Shown piece by piece: positions 34,864 through 45,159 of a stretch of DNA of 64,000 nucleotides. The stretch comes from Alnus glutinosa. Taxonomy: Eukaryota > Streptophyta > Magnoliopsida > Fagales > Betulaceae. Every line of letters begins with the position of its first letter. Within the stretch, counting starts at the first letter, position 1. Both the position numbers and the translations under genes were made by a program. The notes under the pieces were generated by a model, which did no database searches, had not been told where the DNA came from, and saw only the letters and a program-made list of their open reading frames with translations. The stretch covers positions 48,811,654 through 48,875,653 of the forward strand of contig NC_084886.1 in assembly GCF_958979055.1 (NCBI RefSeq). The letters run 5' to 3'.

Positions 34864-35232
34864 TTAACACTTAAAGATGCAGTAACATTTTCGACTCAAG
34901 GACCACAAAGAAGGCGGCTTGCATGCTCCGTGATCCGCATGCTCCAATTCTCTGCATTTTTTATCACAGTGTGGCGTGAATCGACATGTTTTTTGCCATG
35001 TTGTGCTCAAACGCCAGCAATATTTAAGGGAAATTGCTTCTATTGCTATATATCACAACAAAAGAATTCATAGTTGTAGATAATATAGTGAAAGCAGTAT
35101 ACATGAACAACCTGAATGACACAATGATTAATTTTGTAACGAAAGGATTTGAAATTACTCACCTACACTTGTAATGAAGATGAAGATAATGAATATAAGA
35201 AGGATATGAACATATTTTGGAGTCCTGCCCAT
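34864..35232 (-). CDS. Defensin-like cysteine-rich secreted peptide, copy G
   Basis: Exon 1 is 35163-35232, exon 2 is 34864-35045; 83 residues. Start MGRTPKYVHILL. All eight cysteines intact (CDKKC at C3-C4; end CYCIFKC). The stop is TAA, unlike the TGA of the others. The intron is 117 nt. The 3' MITE is missing because a deletion fuses the gene end to spacer containing CCCACAATGTTAATGTG (compare 17466). TATA box at 35271-35280. It is the last intact copy before the array ends. Confidence 0.85.
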
Positions 35233-35270
35233 GTGCTCCTTACTTATGCCAACAAAGAACGAAAATTGCC

Positions 35271-35280
35271 TATATTTATA
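35271..35280 (-). promoter_or_regulatory. TATA box of copy G
   Basis: TATAAATATA on the minus strand at the family position. Confidence 0.65.
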
Positions 35281-35642
35281 GCTTAAGCTACTTCAGAATT
35301 TTGAGATTTTGGAGGGACCATGATGTTTTTGCCTTTCATAATTTTGAGGGGGCAGATAGATTTTATTTATTTTTTATTTTTTTTAAAAAAAAAAGATTTG
35401 TACCAAGACAAAAATGTCATTTTACAAATTTTTGAGAGTAAAATTTGTTAGTAGACTATTGTACGACTGCAATACAACTTGATGATGTGGCAGTAAGAAT
35501 CAGTACATGAAAAAATTTGAAAAAAAAATTAATTAATTTAATGATTAATTTTCATTGTCACATCATTCCAATTATATAACAATCGTATAGCCGTCTACTA
35601 AAAAGGTTTTTCATTATTCAATATATTCGTCTTTGCAAGAAA

Positions 35643-35836
35643 GAGAAATGCTAGACATCTCAATTTTTTTTTTCTTCCAAAAGTTGGTTCCTAAATGATG
35701 TGTCACAATCCCATGAGATTGTGGCACATTTTCCAAAATGATAGATTACATGCATGTGATCGTGACATATTATTTGGGAATCAACTTTTGAAAATAATAA
35801 TAATAATAATAATATTTGGGATGTCTAGCATTCACC
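35643..35836. mobile_element. MITE with 9-bp TSD (Mutator-like size)
   Basis: 194 bp. Ends GAGAAATGCTAGACATC and the complement of GATGTCTAGCATTCACC; perfect 9-bp duplication TGCAAGAAA (35634-35642, 35837-35845). The paralogous spacer at about 24006-24014 has one copy. The interior holds a second hairpin around CACAATCCCATGAGATTGTG. Confidence 0.8.
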
Positions 35837-35889
35837 TGCAAGAAATAGAAGGTGTCGCTTCTACAAGTTTTGATAAGACTTGTTTGATT

Positions 35890-36998
35890 TTGGGGTGTAA
35901 AGCCGGCCAGTAACCGGTAACCGGGTACCAACCGACAAACCAGTTTGGTATCCGATTGAAAGTATTCGATAATCGGCTCTATCGGAACAGTTACAGGTTT
36001 TAGTAATTTCATATACCCGGCTATAACCAATCACCCATATATATATATATATATAAAATAGTAAAAATATATATTTGTTTATTTAAAGTGGCACAGTGAG
36101 TGCCCCATGCATTGATACCAAAATAATATATTTATTTTAAAAATTAAAATAATAAAATTAGGTTTAGGTTTTATTATTTTAATTTTCATGCCTTAACAAA
36201 CCTATTGCATGAAAAGCTCTAGCAGATTTGATGTAAGCTATAGACATCACAAAAGATGGGGAAAGCAACTAATAAGCATGAAGTAAGTGATGTCGGTAAA
36301 GAAGAGCCTGAAGCATGAGAAGCAATCAAGAGGAAAAAGAAAACTAATGCTAAAGAAATAAAGCACGAGAGCACCCAAGTGGCTACTATGGTGGATGTTC
36401 AATGGCTTAAATCTGCGGGGAGCATCCAAGCTAATTAAGCAACCCACACATATATGAGCATGCATGCACACAAACAAATGAATACAGGCTTCAACTTCTA
36501 TTCCTTGTGAAATACTTAAATATATATCCAACCAATCATATTGTTATTCCCATCCAAATCAATTTAGCTTTTAATCTGTCATAATATGAGAAAAGAGGAA
36601 TTCTGCAAATGCCATGACAACAAAATGAAAAATACCATAAATACAGACTTGCAAATTCGCTAGCACAATATGGGCAATGAGCTTCTCAAGCAGCAGGAAA
36701 ATCGTGAATGGAAATGCATCAAGAAAGGGAAATAAAACATGAATAAGAACCTTGAGTAAATTATGAACAATACCAAAAATAGTGAAATAGGCCCAAAAAT
36801 CCAATTTTTTTTTTTTTTTATTTTTTTTACCAGGTCCGGATAACTGGATACCAATTGGTAACCACCAGTTATTACATACATGGTTAACAGGCTATCCAAT
36901 TACCAGAGCCGGTCGACGATTTTGGCCAACTGGCTACCCCGGTTTCAGTTACCGATTTTAGCCAATAACCGGTAACTGTAATCGGGCTTTCGCCCTTA
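35890..36998. mobile_element. hAT-like non-autonomous element, full length
   Basis: 1,109 bp with a perfect 8-bp duplication GTTTGATT (35882-35889, 36999-37006). Ends TTGGGGTGTAAAGCC and the complement of GGCTTTCGCCCTTA. Both subterminal regions are rich in AACCGGTAAC repeats in opposite orientations. No transposase frame seen. Shares its position and interior with the truncated copy at 24059. Confidence 0.8.
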
Positions 36999-37009
36999 GT
37001 TTGATTATC

Positions 37010-37950
37010 TTCATCGGAACGATAGATTTGTACTTTCTTCCTTCTCGCTTTTCTGTTCTTTTCTTTTCTTCTTTTTATTTTTTATTTTTTTATTTTTTTA
37101 CTGAATTCTAAAATGCATTTCCCTTCATAAACTTGATATTAGTTGTTTGATATCGCATACAACTCCATGAAAGTTCACTGTATTTTCTTCATTTTATACC
37201 GTTTCCTTTTAAGGACTTCAATTGAATAGGCCAAACCTTCTTTGAAGCACTTAGAAATGCTTCAACATGTAAAGGGTCAAATTTTATTCTAATACAAAAG
37301 TTTCTTGATGACACACAAAAGGTTTTGTTTTGTTGGTAACAACAAGGTTTTGAAAATAATAAAATCATTGTTCTTCCAATATTGGCTAGTTTTGTAGGTG
37401 CTGATATATTCCTTGCAATTTGCAAACTATTTATTGAATATTGATTTGACTTTTGTGTTAGTTGCTTTCTTAAACAAGTTAAATAACCCTTCATGTAATG
37501 CTATGGCTTTTATATAAGTTCCATAATCTAATCATCTAAATTTTAGGTGAAGCTACTACTTATTTAAATACTTGTTGTTGAATAAATTTAAGTACAATTT
37601 TTATTTTTTATTTTTGAAACTACAAACTCATCTTTATCATAAAAATATATCAATGCGTATAACTTAATTATTATTTCTATATATAACCATTACAAAACTA
37701 TACTCTATTGTCTTTACAACCTTCCAAAAGTTGCTACATGTGAAATATCTATACGACTACAACTTAAGAACCCTAACTTTAATTAAATTTAAGGGTCAAG
37801 CATGTTTTTTGTACACGTGGTTTAACTCGATATCGAACGGATTTCTCAGTTTCAAAAACTATCGTAAGTGATACCTATATTTATTTATTGAACACAGATG
37901 ATACTTTTGTTCAATATTTTAATGGTGTGCCACGTCAAACTAATTAGCAA
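37010..37950. repeat. Gene-less end of the defensin-like array
   Basis: Carries the unit's spacer motifs (TTCTTCCAATATTGGCTAG, TTGCTACATGTGAAATATC, AAGGGTCAAGCATG) but no defensin-like exon. The match to other units fades out near 37,900-38,000, which marks the array's NARA5-side edge. Confidence 0.65.
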
Positions 37951-37999
37951 CTTTCACGTGTCATATATGCCATTAATATTATTTAAAAATTAAACCAAA

Positions 38000-38414
38000 A
38001 ATAAAAATAAAAATAAAAATAGGATCACTCGAGCCACCCTCTTGTCCAAAACTCACCTACATTTATTTTTACCGAACACACCCCATGAGACCTGTTAATT
38101 TTTTAAAAAGATAAATATTAAAAAAAAAAAAATGGAAAGAGAGAAGAAATGAGACACAACGGCGTGGAAAGAAACGTGAGGTCAATAACAAGACAAGAGT
38201 AGTCTTTAATTTTCTCTTATTCGTATATTCACCGATAAAAGAGAAGGCAATCTGTGAGGCAAGAAGAAGATATATCCTCCATTGCCCTCCCAACTCCCAA
38301 GTAATAGAGGGGGCACTGGGACTACACCCCTCTTCATGAAGAAGAAGCTTTCAAGTTAGAAACCCAGCAGTAGCAAACCCCGAACGCACTCCCATCACAT
38401 AGGGGCTGTCATCA
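38000..38414 (+). promoter_or_regulatory. NARA5 promoter and 5' UTR region
   Basis: About 400 bp between the array edge and the start codon. The last 150 bp are purine-rich then C-rich (CCGAACGCACTCCC) and probably untranslated leader. No clear TATA box. The start at 38415 is the first ATG of the long open exon. Confidence 0.4.
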
Positions 38415-41400
38415 ATGTCTTTATCTCTTCCCATTTCTTCTCCTCCTCACGTCTCCACTCTCCTCCTCCCCCCACCGCTCTCTCCTCCTACTTTCCCTCT
38501 CAACACCCACCCTTCTTTCCTATATCACCACCCTCAACCCCCAGATGGGCATCCCAAAGTCTTTGCCTTTTGTCGTTCCAGAGGGAGAGAGAGGTTGAGA
38601 CATGCTTCTATGATGAAGGGGCCACGTGGGTTTTCCAGGATGGCTTCCTGTTGGAGCTTTGGAGGTGAGGGAGGAGCAGGGTTTGGGAGTGGGAGTGAAG
38701 AAGAAGAGGAAAGTAACAGTGATGAGGACGAAGTGGAGGTAGAAGCAGAGGAGGATTTGAATTTTGGGTCTTGTATTTTGCCCGAGAGATGGGATGTCTT
38801 GGGTCTTGGACAAGCCATGGTAATTTTTTGATTTTGTTGTTAATTTTGAATTTTTTGAAGTTTCTGTATGGTTACTTAGAAAATGTGAAAAAGAGTTATT
38901 TTTCCATGTCATGGTATGTTATTTGTGTGAACTTGTTCATTATAAGCCTTTTTTTAACTTGGAAATTGTTCTAGAAAAAAATGAAAATGAAAAATAACAT
39001 TTTGGGCCTTTTTTTTTGCCTTAGATGCACGTCTTGATGATATTTTGAAAGGCTTACTTGCTCCACTAATTACTGTGTTACTCTTGCGATGTTTTGCCTT
39101 AGATGCACGTCTTGATGATATTTATGGTTTTCTTACGTCTGTCTACTTCCTGTGTGCATGGGGAGTCCTTTTAATGATATCTCCTTTACTTCATAAAAAA
39201 AAAAAATGGTTTTTCTACCTCTCTTTTCTCGTTTGTTTGGTTGATGAAAATGTTGGAATGTTGGAAGAGTATGGAAAATGAAATTATTGAAAGCGTGGAC
39301 GGCAGTGGAACAACTAGCACATTAGTGATAACATGCCATACATTTGATTTTACTTAGGGAGGCATGCATATAATTTCGTTTTATAGTGTCCGGGGAGTGT
39401 TGCATAATATCCGTATTTTGATTGCTTTTATTGTGCTCTCTGAGCGTGAGAAACATTTGGGTAAGTAATTGGAGTACTCAAATTTTGTTTTCAAGACATT
39501 GATATATGCAAGATGATCATTTTATATTTGCATTAGGTAATTTTTTTTAAAAAAAAAAATCATGACTTATATAGAATGTTAAGCATTTGTCACAACATGC
39601 TGTCGTCAGTCACTTATATCTGATATCATATTGGAATTTAGCACTAATTTGTGATTATCTCTGCAGGTTGCTTCAAATTTTTACCTTTTGTTATCTGATG
39701 TTTTATTGTGGTCTTAATAAAAAAATAAAAAATAAAAATTCTTGCTTACATCTTTGTTTAAATATTTTTAGGTTGATTTCTCTGGCACGGTTGATGATGA
39801 ATTTTTGAACAAACTGGGATTAGAGAAAGGAACGAGGAAGGTTGTGAATCATGAGGAAAGGGGTAGAGTTTTGCAGGCTATGGATGGTTGCAGCTATAAG
39901 GCCGCTGCTGGTGGATCTCTTTCCAACAGCTTAGTGGCCTTGGCTAGGCTTGGTAGTAGGCCCATTGGAGGTCCTGCCTTGAATGTAGCCATGGTAGGCA
40001 GTGTAGGGAGTGATCCATTGGGTGGCTTCTACAGGTCAGGCGCTGTTTCGACTACACTTATTTGTTTTATTGATTTCTTATTTAGAAGTAAGTGACCTAA
40101 ACTTCTGGCTAGTGAGACTGTGGCTGGTTGTTACCTCACCAAAAAGAAAAAAAAATTAAAAGAAAGAGGATAAATTGAAATTCTCTTTTGTATTAAGTTC
40201 ATTGGAGCAGTCTATCTCATGTAACTTTTGTTTATTTCTTTAATAGAATGTTATTATTGCTGATATTATCCAGTACATTGTCTAATTATTTCTAAATCCT
40301 TGACTTATAACTTCTTGTAGCCAATAATCTTTTGTGAATATAATTACATCAAGAAAGATAGCAAGTCATGAGTTATATCTGTCTTCTCTGTTCTGTGAAT
40401 GGCCTAGAAAACAATAGGATATCTAATTTCGCTATTTTTTTTTTATGGTCCATTAAGTACTTGGTCTTCCTCCTGACAGAATCGCCTCTAGGTGGAATTT
40501 GAGATTCTGGTTATTGATAGTGTGGGCAAGCATTATGCATTGTTGAGATGATATGATTTTTTTCCTTGTGGTTAGGATAACTCATAAATTCCTCACAAAT
40601 ATAGATCGTGGGCTAAAATCTTTTTGCATAAAGTCCTTGTCATAACTGCCAACATTATAAAGAAACTGCAATAATTTTCTTTTTTTTCTTTTTTTTTGGG
40701 GGGGGTCAATGGAGATCAGCAAAACTCCATTACATATTGCACCTGGCTATGACAGATAGGTTTTGGAGAAGTCCAAATTTTTGGGACCCCAATCTGGCTA
40801 ATCTGTTTACTTTTCTATCTCCTTGAAAGTGTTGAGTTGTTATGGAATTATGGCCACTACTAGGTGTGTTTTTTAGCTCTTGCATTGCGTTATAGAAAGG
40901 AGACAGCATTCTTTGTTGTCATTTACCTGATTCTTTCCCACAATAACTATTTGCTGATGCTTATCCCTTTCCATGGTTTACTTGACCAGAACTATAATTC
41001 CAAACAAGATCCTGTATATGATGAATTGATGATCTTGCCTTTTAAATTTCACTTGTTAGGTGTGTATGTGTGTATCCGACTCCTTCCACGACTTCAGGGT
41101 GTGATCCCTTGAGTTTGGTGGATGCTAATGATATTCTTTTTCCTTCTTTACTCTATTCCTTGCCTTACCTTTTTTTATCTGTCACCATTGTCCAGGGATC
41201 TGCTTTTTGTTTTTGTTCCTCTGATTTGGAAGGGTGGAGTCCTCTAGAGGTTTTGTTGTTAGGGTCTTGAAGTGGTTAAGAATCAAACAAGATTCTTGAA
41301 TGGTCATCAACGAGGTATCAAATACCTCTCTTGGACCTCATTGAGATGGTCACATCTTTCAATTTATTGGAGGTCTTTCAAAGCATTTGATGCACTAAAT

Positions 41401-44400
41401 CTGTTGAGTTTTCTTCTTTTTATCATTCCCTTGTGATCCATTTTTTATGTTTACTCAAATGATGTCTAAGATTATTTTTCTGTCTTAATCAAGCAGGAAT
41501 GCTTGTTAGATGACTTTTTTTTTTTTTTTAAGAGATTGGTATTCTAGTTTGAAATTTTCTTGTGGTTGAACGATAAGAGATGTAGATATACAACATGGCT
41601 ATGGTGATGATGACGCCATTGCCTCCAACCCCAAGGTGCAGAATAACAACGCATGAGTGCCAAGTGCATAGAAAAAAAAGGGAAGGAGAACGCAAAAAGA
41701 AAAAGGAGAATGAACAGAGAAGAGAAATGAGACAGAGCGTAGACTTTATTTGCTATTCATGATTATTGCAATGCTCTGATACCATGTGACAAATTGAAAT
41801 GGGAAGAAAGCTAGGGAATTGAATGGAATTACTGATTCTATGTCCTCCTCCTTTGTTTATTAAATAGAACAGCCAAATTACAGGAATATTCTGTACTGCC
41901 ACAGGAGACAGCTCATTAGGACACCTGGCCTTCTTCTAGAAGGCTTACATATTATTCTCCCCCCCCCCCCTCTTTTTTTATAAGTAATCAATAATTATTC
42001 CTAATTGCACAGAAAGTATACAAGAGAAAGCAACTAACTAGAAGGAGCAAAAACAAGGAAATCACTATAACTAATCGACAAAGGAGAAACATAAGCCGAT
42101 GTCCAAAGATACAAAGTTTTGAAGAATAAGGACGTGATCTCCTCCAAAGTCCTTTCATGATCCTCAAAACTTAAGTCATTCATTTCCCTCTATAAACACC
42201 AAAAAAGGCACGTAGGCACCATCTTCCACACAACACTGCTGGTAGTCCACCAACAAGCGTACAAGTCGACAACATATTATTCCTTATTATTCCCTATACT
42301 ATTAGGAAACTACATATTATTCCTCAAATGTTCATATGTTAACTCTAACAAGTTTCATATTAAACTGAACTCACATATTTTCTGGTTTTCTCTCTCTAGC
42401 ATTTTATTTTCTAAGTATTTAAATTGTTTGCAAGGATTATGTGGATTCAACATTTGAACTATTTGATACCTATCTTAAGAGTTATTTAATGTGTTCAATA
42501 GGACAAAACTGCGTCGGGCAAATGTGCATTTTCTATCTGCACCCATCAAGGATGGGACAACAGGGACAGTGATAGTTCTCACAACTCCAGATGCTCATCG
42601 CACAATGCTTTCATATCAGGTCAGCTATATAAAATTTTGAATTCCACTTCATATGTCAAAAGTTTTATGTTTTCTTTTTCCAAAGAAGAGTGTTGTTAAA
42701 GTCATATATTGATGTTTTACTTTTTCATTTATGCTTGGTGTCAAATTTTCTGGCTGTTAGCTCGCTCTTGTTTCCTCTAATAATTTATTATTGAATGTGC
42801 TTTCTGAATATTTGATCTGTGGGCTGGTGGCTAACTCACATAAAATAGAAGCAGATGGAAATTTTTTAGTTAATCCTGTTATTGATGTTACATTTGCAGA
42901 AATTTCAATAGGTTAGTCAGCTGTGAGCTTTTTTTTTTTTTTTTTTGAAAGTAAAAAAAAAAAGATTGATGCACATGGGAAAGTCAAATGTCCGCGTCGA
43001 GAGCTTTTGAGTTGCAAATGTGAGAGGTGGACACATCTTAGGAATGTTGCATATCCAAGAAGATGGTGAGGGGCTTGGATAAGAAATCCCGATTTTCTTT
43101 GGCTACTGGCTATTCAAGGACGAGGATCTGAAATACTCTGGAAATGATGATGTTTCTTGCTAGTTTTTTAGCGGTAGAAACTTATTGCGTGAACTATCCC
43201 AGGATGGCCTTTCTTATTTATTAATTACATTATTACTTTGGTACAAAATAAACAATTTTCGCTGCTGAAACTTATAAGAGAATGTATTTCTTCTATTTGT
43301 TTGCAACAGGCAGCACCTGTCTTTTAGTTTCTAAAAGAACTTTTGAGGCAGTTTGAAGTTTATAAAACTTACATTCCATGAGAAACTCTTAGATGCCCTT
43401 ATTTGGTGTGTGTGTGTGTGTGTATCGTACAAAGGGGATTAAATGAGATGCTAATTAACTGCTTTCTGATGTCAGGGCACGTCTTCGACTGTTAGTTATG
43501 ATCCGAGCTTAGCTAGCATAATTTCAAAGACAAATATACTTGTTGTTGAAGGGTATTTATTTGAACTTCCCGATACAATTAAAACAATGACAAAAGCATG
43601 CGAGGAAGCCCGCAGATGTGGTGCCCTGGTTGCTGTTACTGCATCAGATGTCTCCTGCATCGAGAGACACTATGATGATTTCTGGTATGACTGTTAGCTG
43701 ACTTGGTTTATCATATTATGGTTTATTCATTCCACATAGATGCTACGAGGATTTTCCTTTTTAACTTTGCTAAGGCAGACCTCTTCTCCCCACCCCAATA
43801 GAAAGGATGAATGAAGTAGTTTTACGAATTACAACAAAGCCTACTGTGGTGGTTCATATGTTTCTCTTCAATGTGGTTGACATTTTATTTGATCTTTTAT
43901 GGGGAAAAGTTTTTTAAAAAATGGATGTTAGACACATGATGTTAAAACTTTAACCTTTGAGATTTTTGTTCATGTTCCAAGGTTTATGGAACTCGTGTTT
44001 ACTTTAAAATTCTTCATAGTTGGAATGCCATATATTCTTATTCATGTTATGAGAACACAGGATATGCATGACATAGTTGGGGCTATCTTATGTGTGCATA
44101 TATACCCCCCATATTCCAGAAACTGTTAATTGTGGATATGGACATAGGGTCCAAGACTCCAAAAAAATTTAGACATGACGACATGGGGAAAATGTTTTTG
44201 CATCTTATTGTCTAATTTACCTTGTATCTAGTAACCTTTTCCCCTAATGAAGGCTCTCCATGTGTATGGGGAAAATGTTTTCACTGGGTACTGTTTATTC
44301 AACTCTATTTAATTTTTCTTTTCTTTTCTGCTATCAGGGAAATAGTAGGAAACCATGCCGACATTGTTTTTGCAAATAGTGATGAAGCTAGAGCTTTATG

Positions 44401-44791
44401 TCATTTTGCCCAAGAGGAAAGTCCCATTTCAGCTACTAGGTATCTGAGCCATTTTGTTCCCCTAGTCTCAGTTACAGATGGGCCGAGAGGCTCTTACATA
44501 GGTGTAAAAGGAGATGCCGTATATATCCCTCCTTCTCCATGTGTACCAGTGGACACTTGTGGTGCTGGGGATGCATATGCAACCGGTATTTTGTACGGTA
44601 TTTTACGAGGGATGTTGGATTTGAAAGGAATGGGTACATTAGCTTCTAGGATTGCAGCTACAGTTGTTGGGCAACAGGGCACCCGGCTTGGAGTTCAAGA
44701 TGCAGTTGAATTAGCAGAATCATTCTCTCTCCATAAAGATGGCTCCACCGTCCGATCAGATGTTGGTTCGGATCATATTTCCAGCTTCTAG
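38415..44791 (+). CDS. NARA5: pfkB-type carbohydrate kinase-like protein, NARA5 orthologue
   Basis: Exons 38415-38819, 39772-40034, 42502-42619, 43476-43684, 44338-44791; all introns are GT-AG and frame is kept; 482 residues. Residues 1-50 are Ser/Pro/Leu-rich with few acidic residues, a likely chloroplast transit peptide; an acidic Glu/Asp/Ser stretch follows near 95-118. The ribokinase (pfkB) fold starts at the WDVLGLGQAMVDFSG segment (about 126-140), with GGSLSN at 182-187. The second pfkB signature DTCGAGDAYATG is at 404-415, and its Asp410 is the expected catalytic base. Arabidopsis NARA5, which this closely matches from memory, is needed for Rubisco and photosynthetic protein accumulation in plastids. 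Its sugar substrate is not established. Introns 1 and 2 hold an array fragment and a LINE fragment. Confidence 0.94.
38908..39092 (+). repeat. Defensin-array spacer fragment in NARA5 intron 1
   Basis: CATGGTATGTTATTTGTGTG, then TTCATTATAAGCC, AACTTGGAAA, AACATTTTGGG and GAAAGGCTTACTTGCTCCAC match array spacer near 33383-33570. Within and just after it, a ~29-bp sequence (TTGCCTTAGATGCACGTCTTG...) occurs twice, at about 39016-39044 and 39094-39122. Confidence 0.7.
41958..42271 (-). mobile_element. 5'-truncated LINE in NARA5 intron 2
   Basis: 314 bp bounded by an 11-bp duplication ACATATTATTC (41947-41957, 42272-42282). On the minus strand it reads VVWKMVPTC, then DLSFEDHERTLEEITSLFF and LYLWTSAYVSPL, ending in DFLVFAPSS, the C-terminal end of a plant LINE reverse-transcriptase protein, with one internal stop. 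The C/T run at 41959-41980 is at its 3' end. Confidence 0.8.
43406..43424. repeat. (GT)n microsatellite in NARA5 intron 3
   Basis: Nine or so GT units, 50 bases before the exon 4 acceptor. Confidence 0.85.
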
Positions 44792-45016
44792 TCAGGTGCC
44801 CTAGGCCCTCCACATTCTTTCCTCTGTTCATATCTCTGTAATTCTGGACATTCTATTGTTGTACATTGTCTGGCAATGAAATTGCTTAGGCATTGATTGA
44901 GTAGTTCAGCATAGTGTCATGAAATCTTCGTCTCAATATATCTAATTGCCCAGAAAACAATCTTTGTGGTTTTTTCCATCCACTATTGCATGCTCTATTC
45001 TAATTCTCTAGACATA
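44792..45016 (+). other. NARA5 3' UTR region
   Basis: Downstream of the TAG. No classic AATAAA is seen, but T/G-rich sequence around 44840-44880 could serve for polyadenylation. Extent is uncertain. Confidence 0.35.
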
Positions 45017-45158
45017 TTGGATTTTTTTGGCAACGCTTTTTAGGAGTGTTTTTTGCCCTTTGGTTGTGATGGACATAAAGGTAAAAGTAGTTTTGAGTTA
45101 ATATTTTTACGTCTTTGCTTTTTAGCAAAAAGTCACCTTAAAAAGCGTTGTCAAACAA
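45017..45158. mobile_element. Small inverted-repeat element
   Basis: TTTGGCAACGCTTTTTAGGA at the left and the complement of CTTAAAAAGCGTTGTCAAAC at the right form TIRs about 140 bp apart. MITE-like. Confidence 0.6.
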
Positions 45159-45159
45159 G

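Noticed and set aside
38520-38912. 130-codon minus frame
   Set aside because: Shadow of NARA5 exon 1, whose Ser/Pro- and Glu-rich coding gives open antisense frames.
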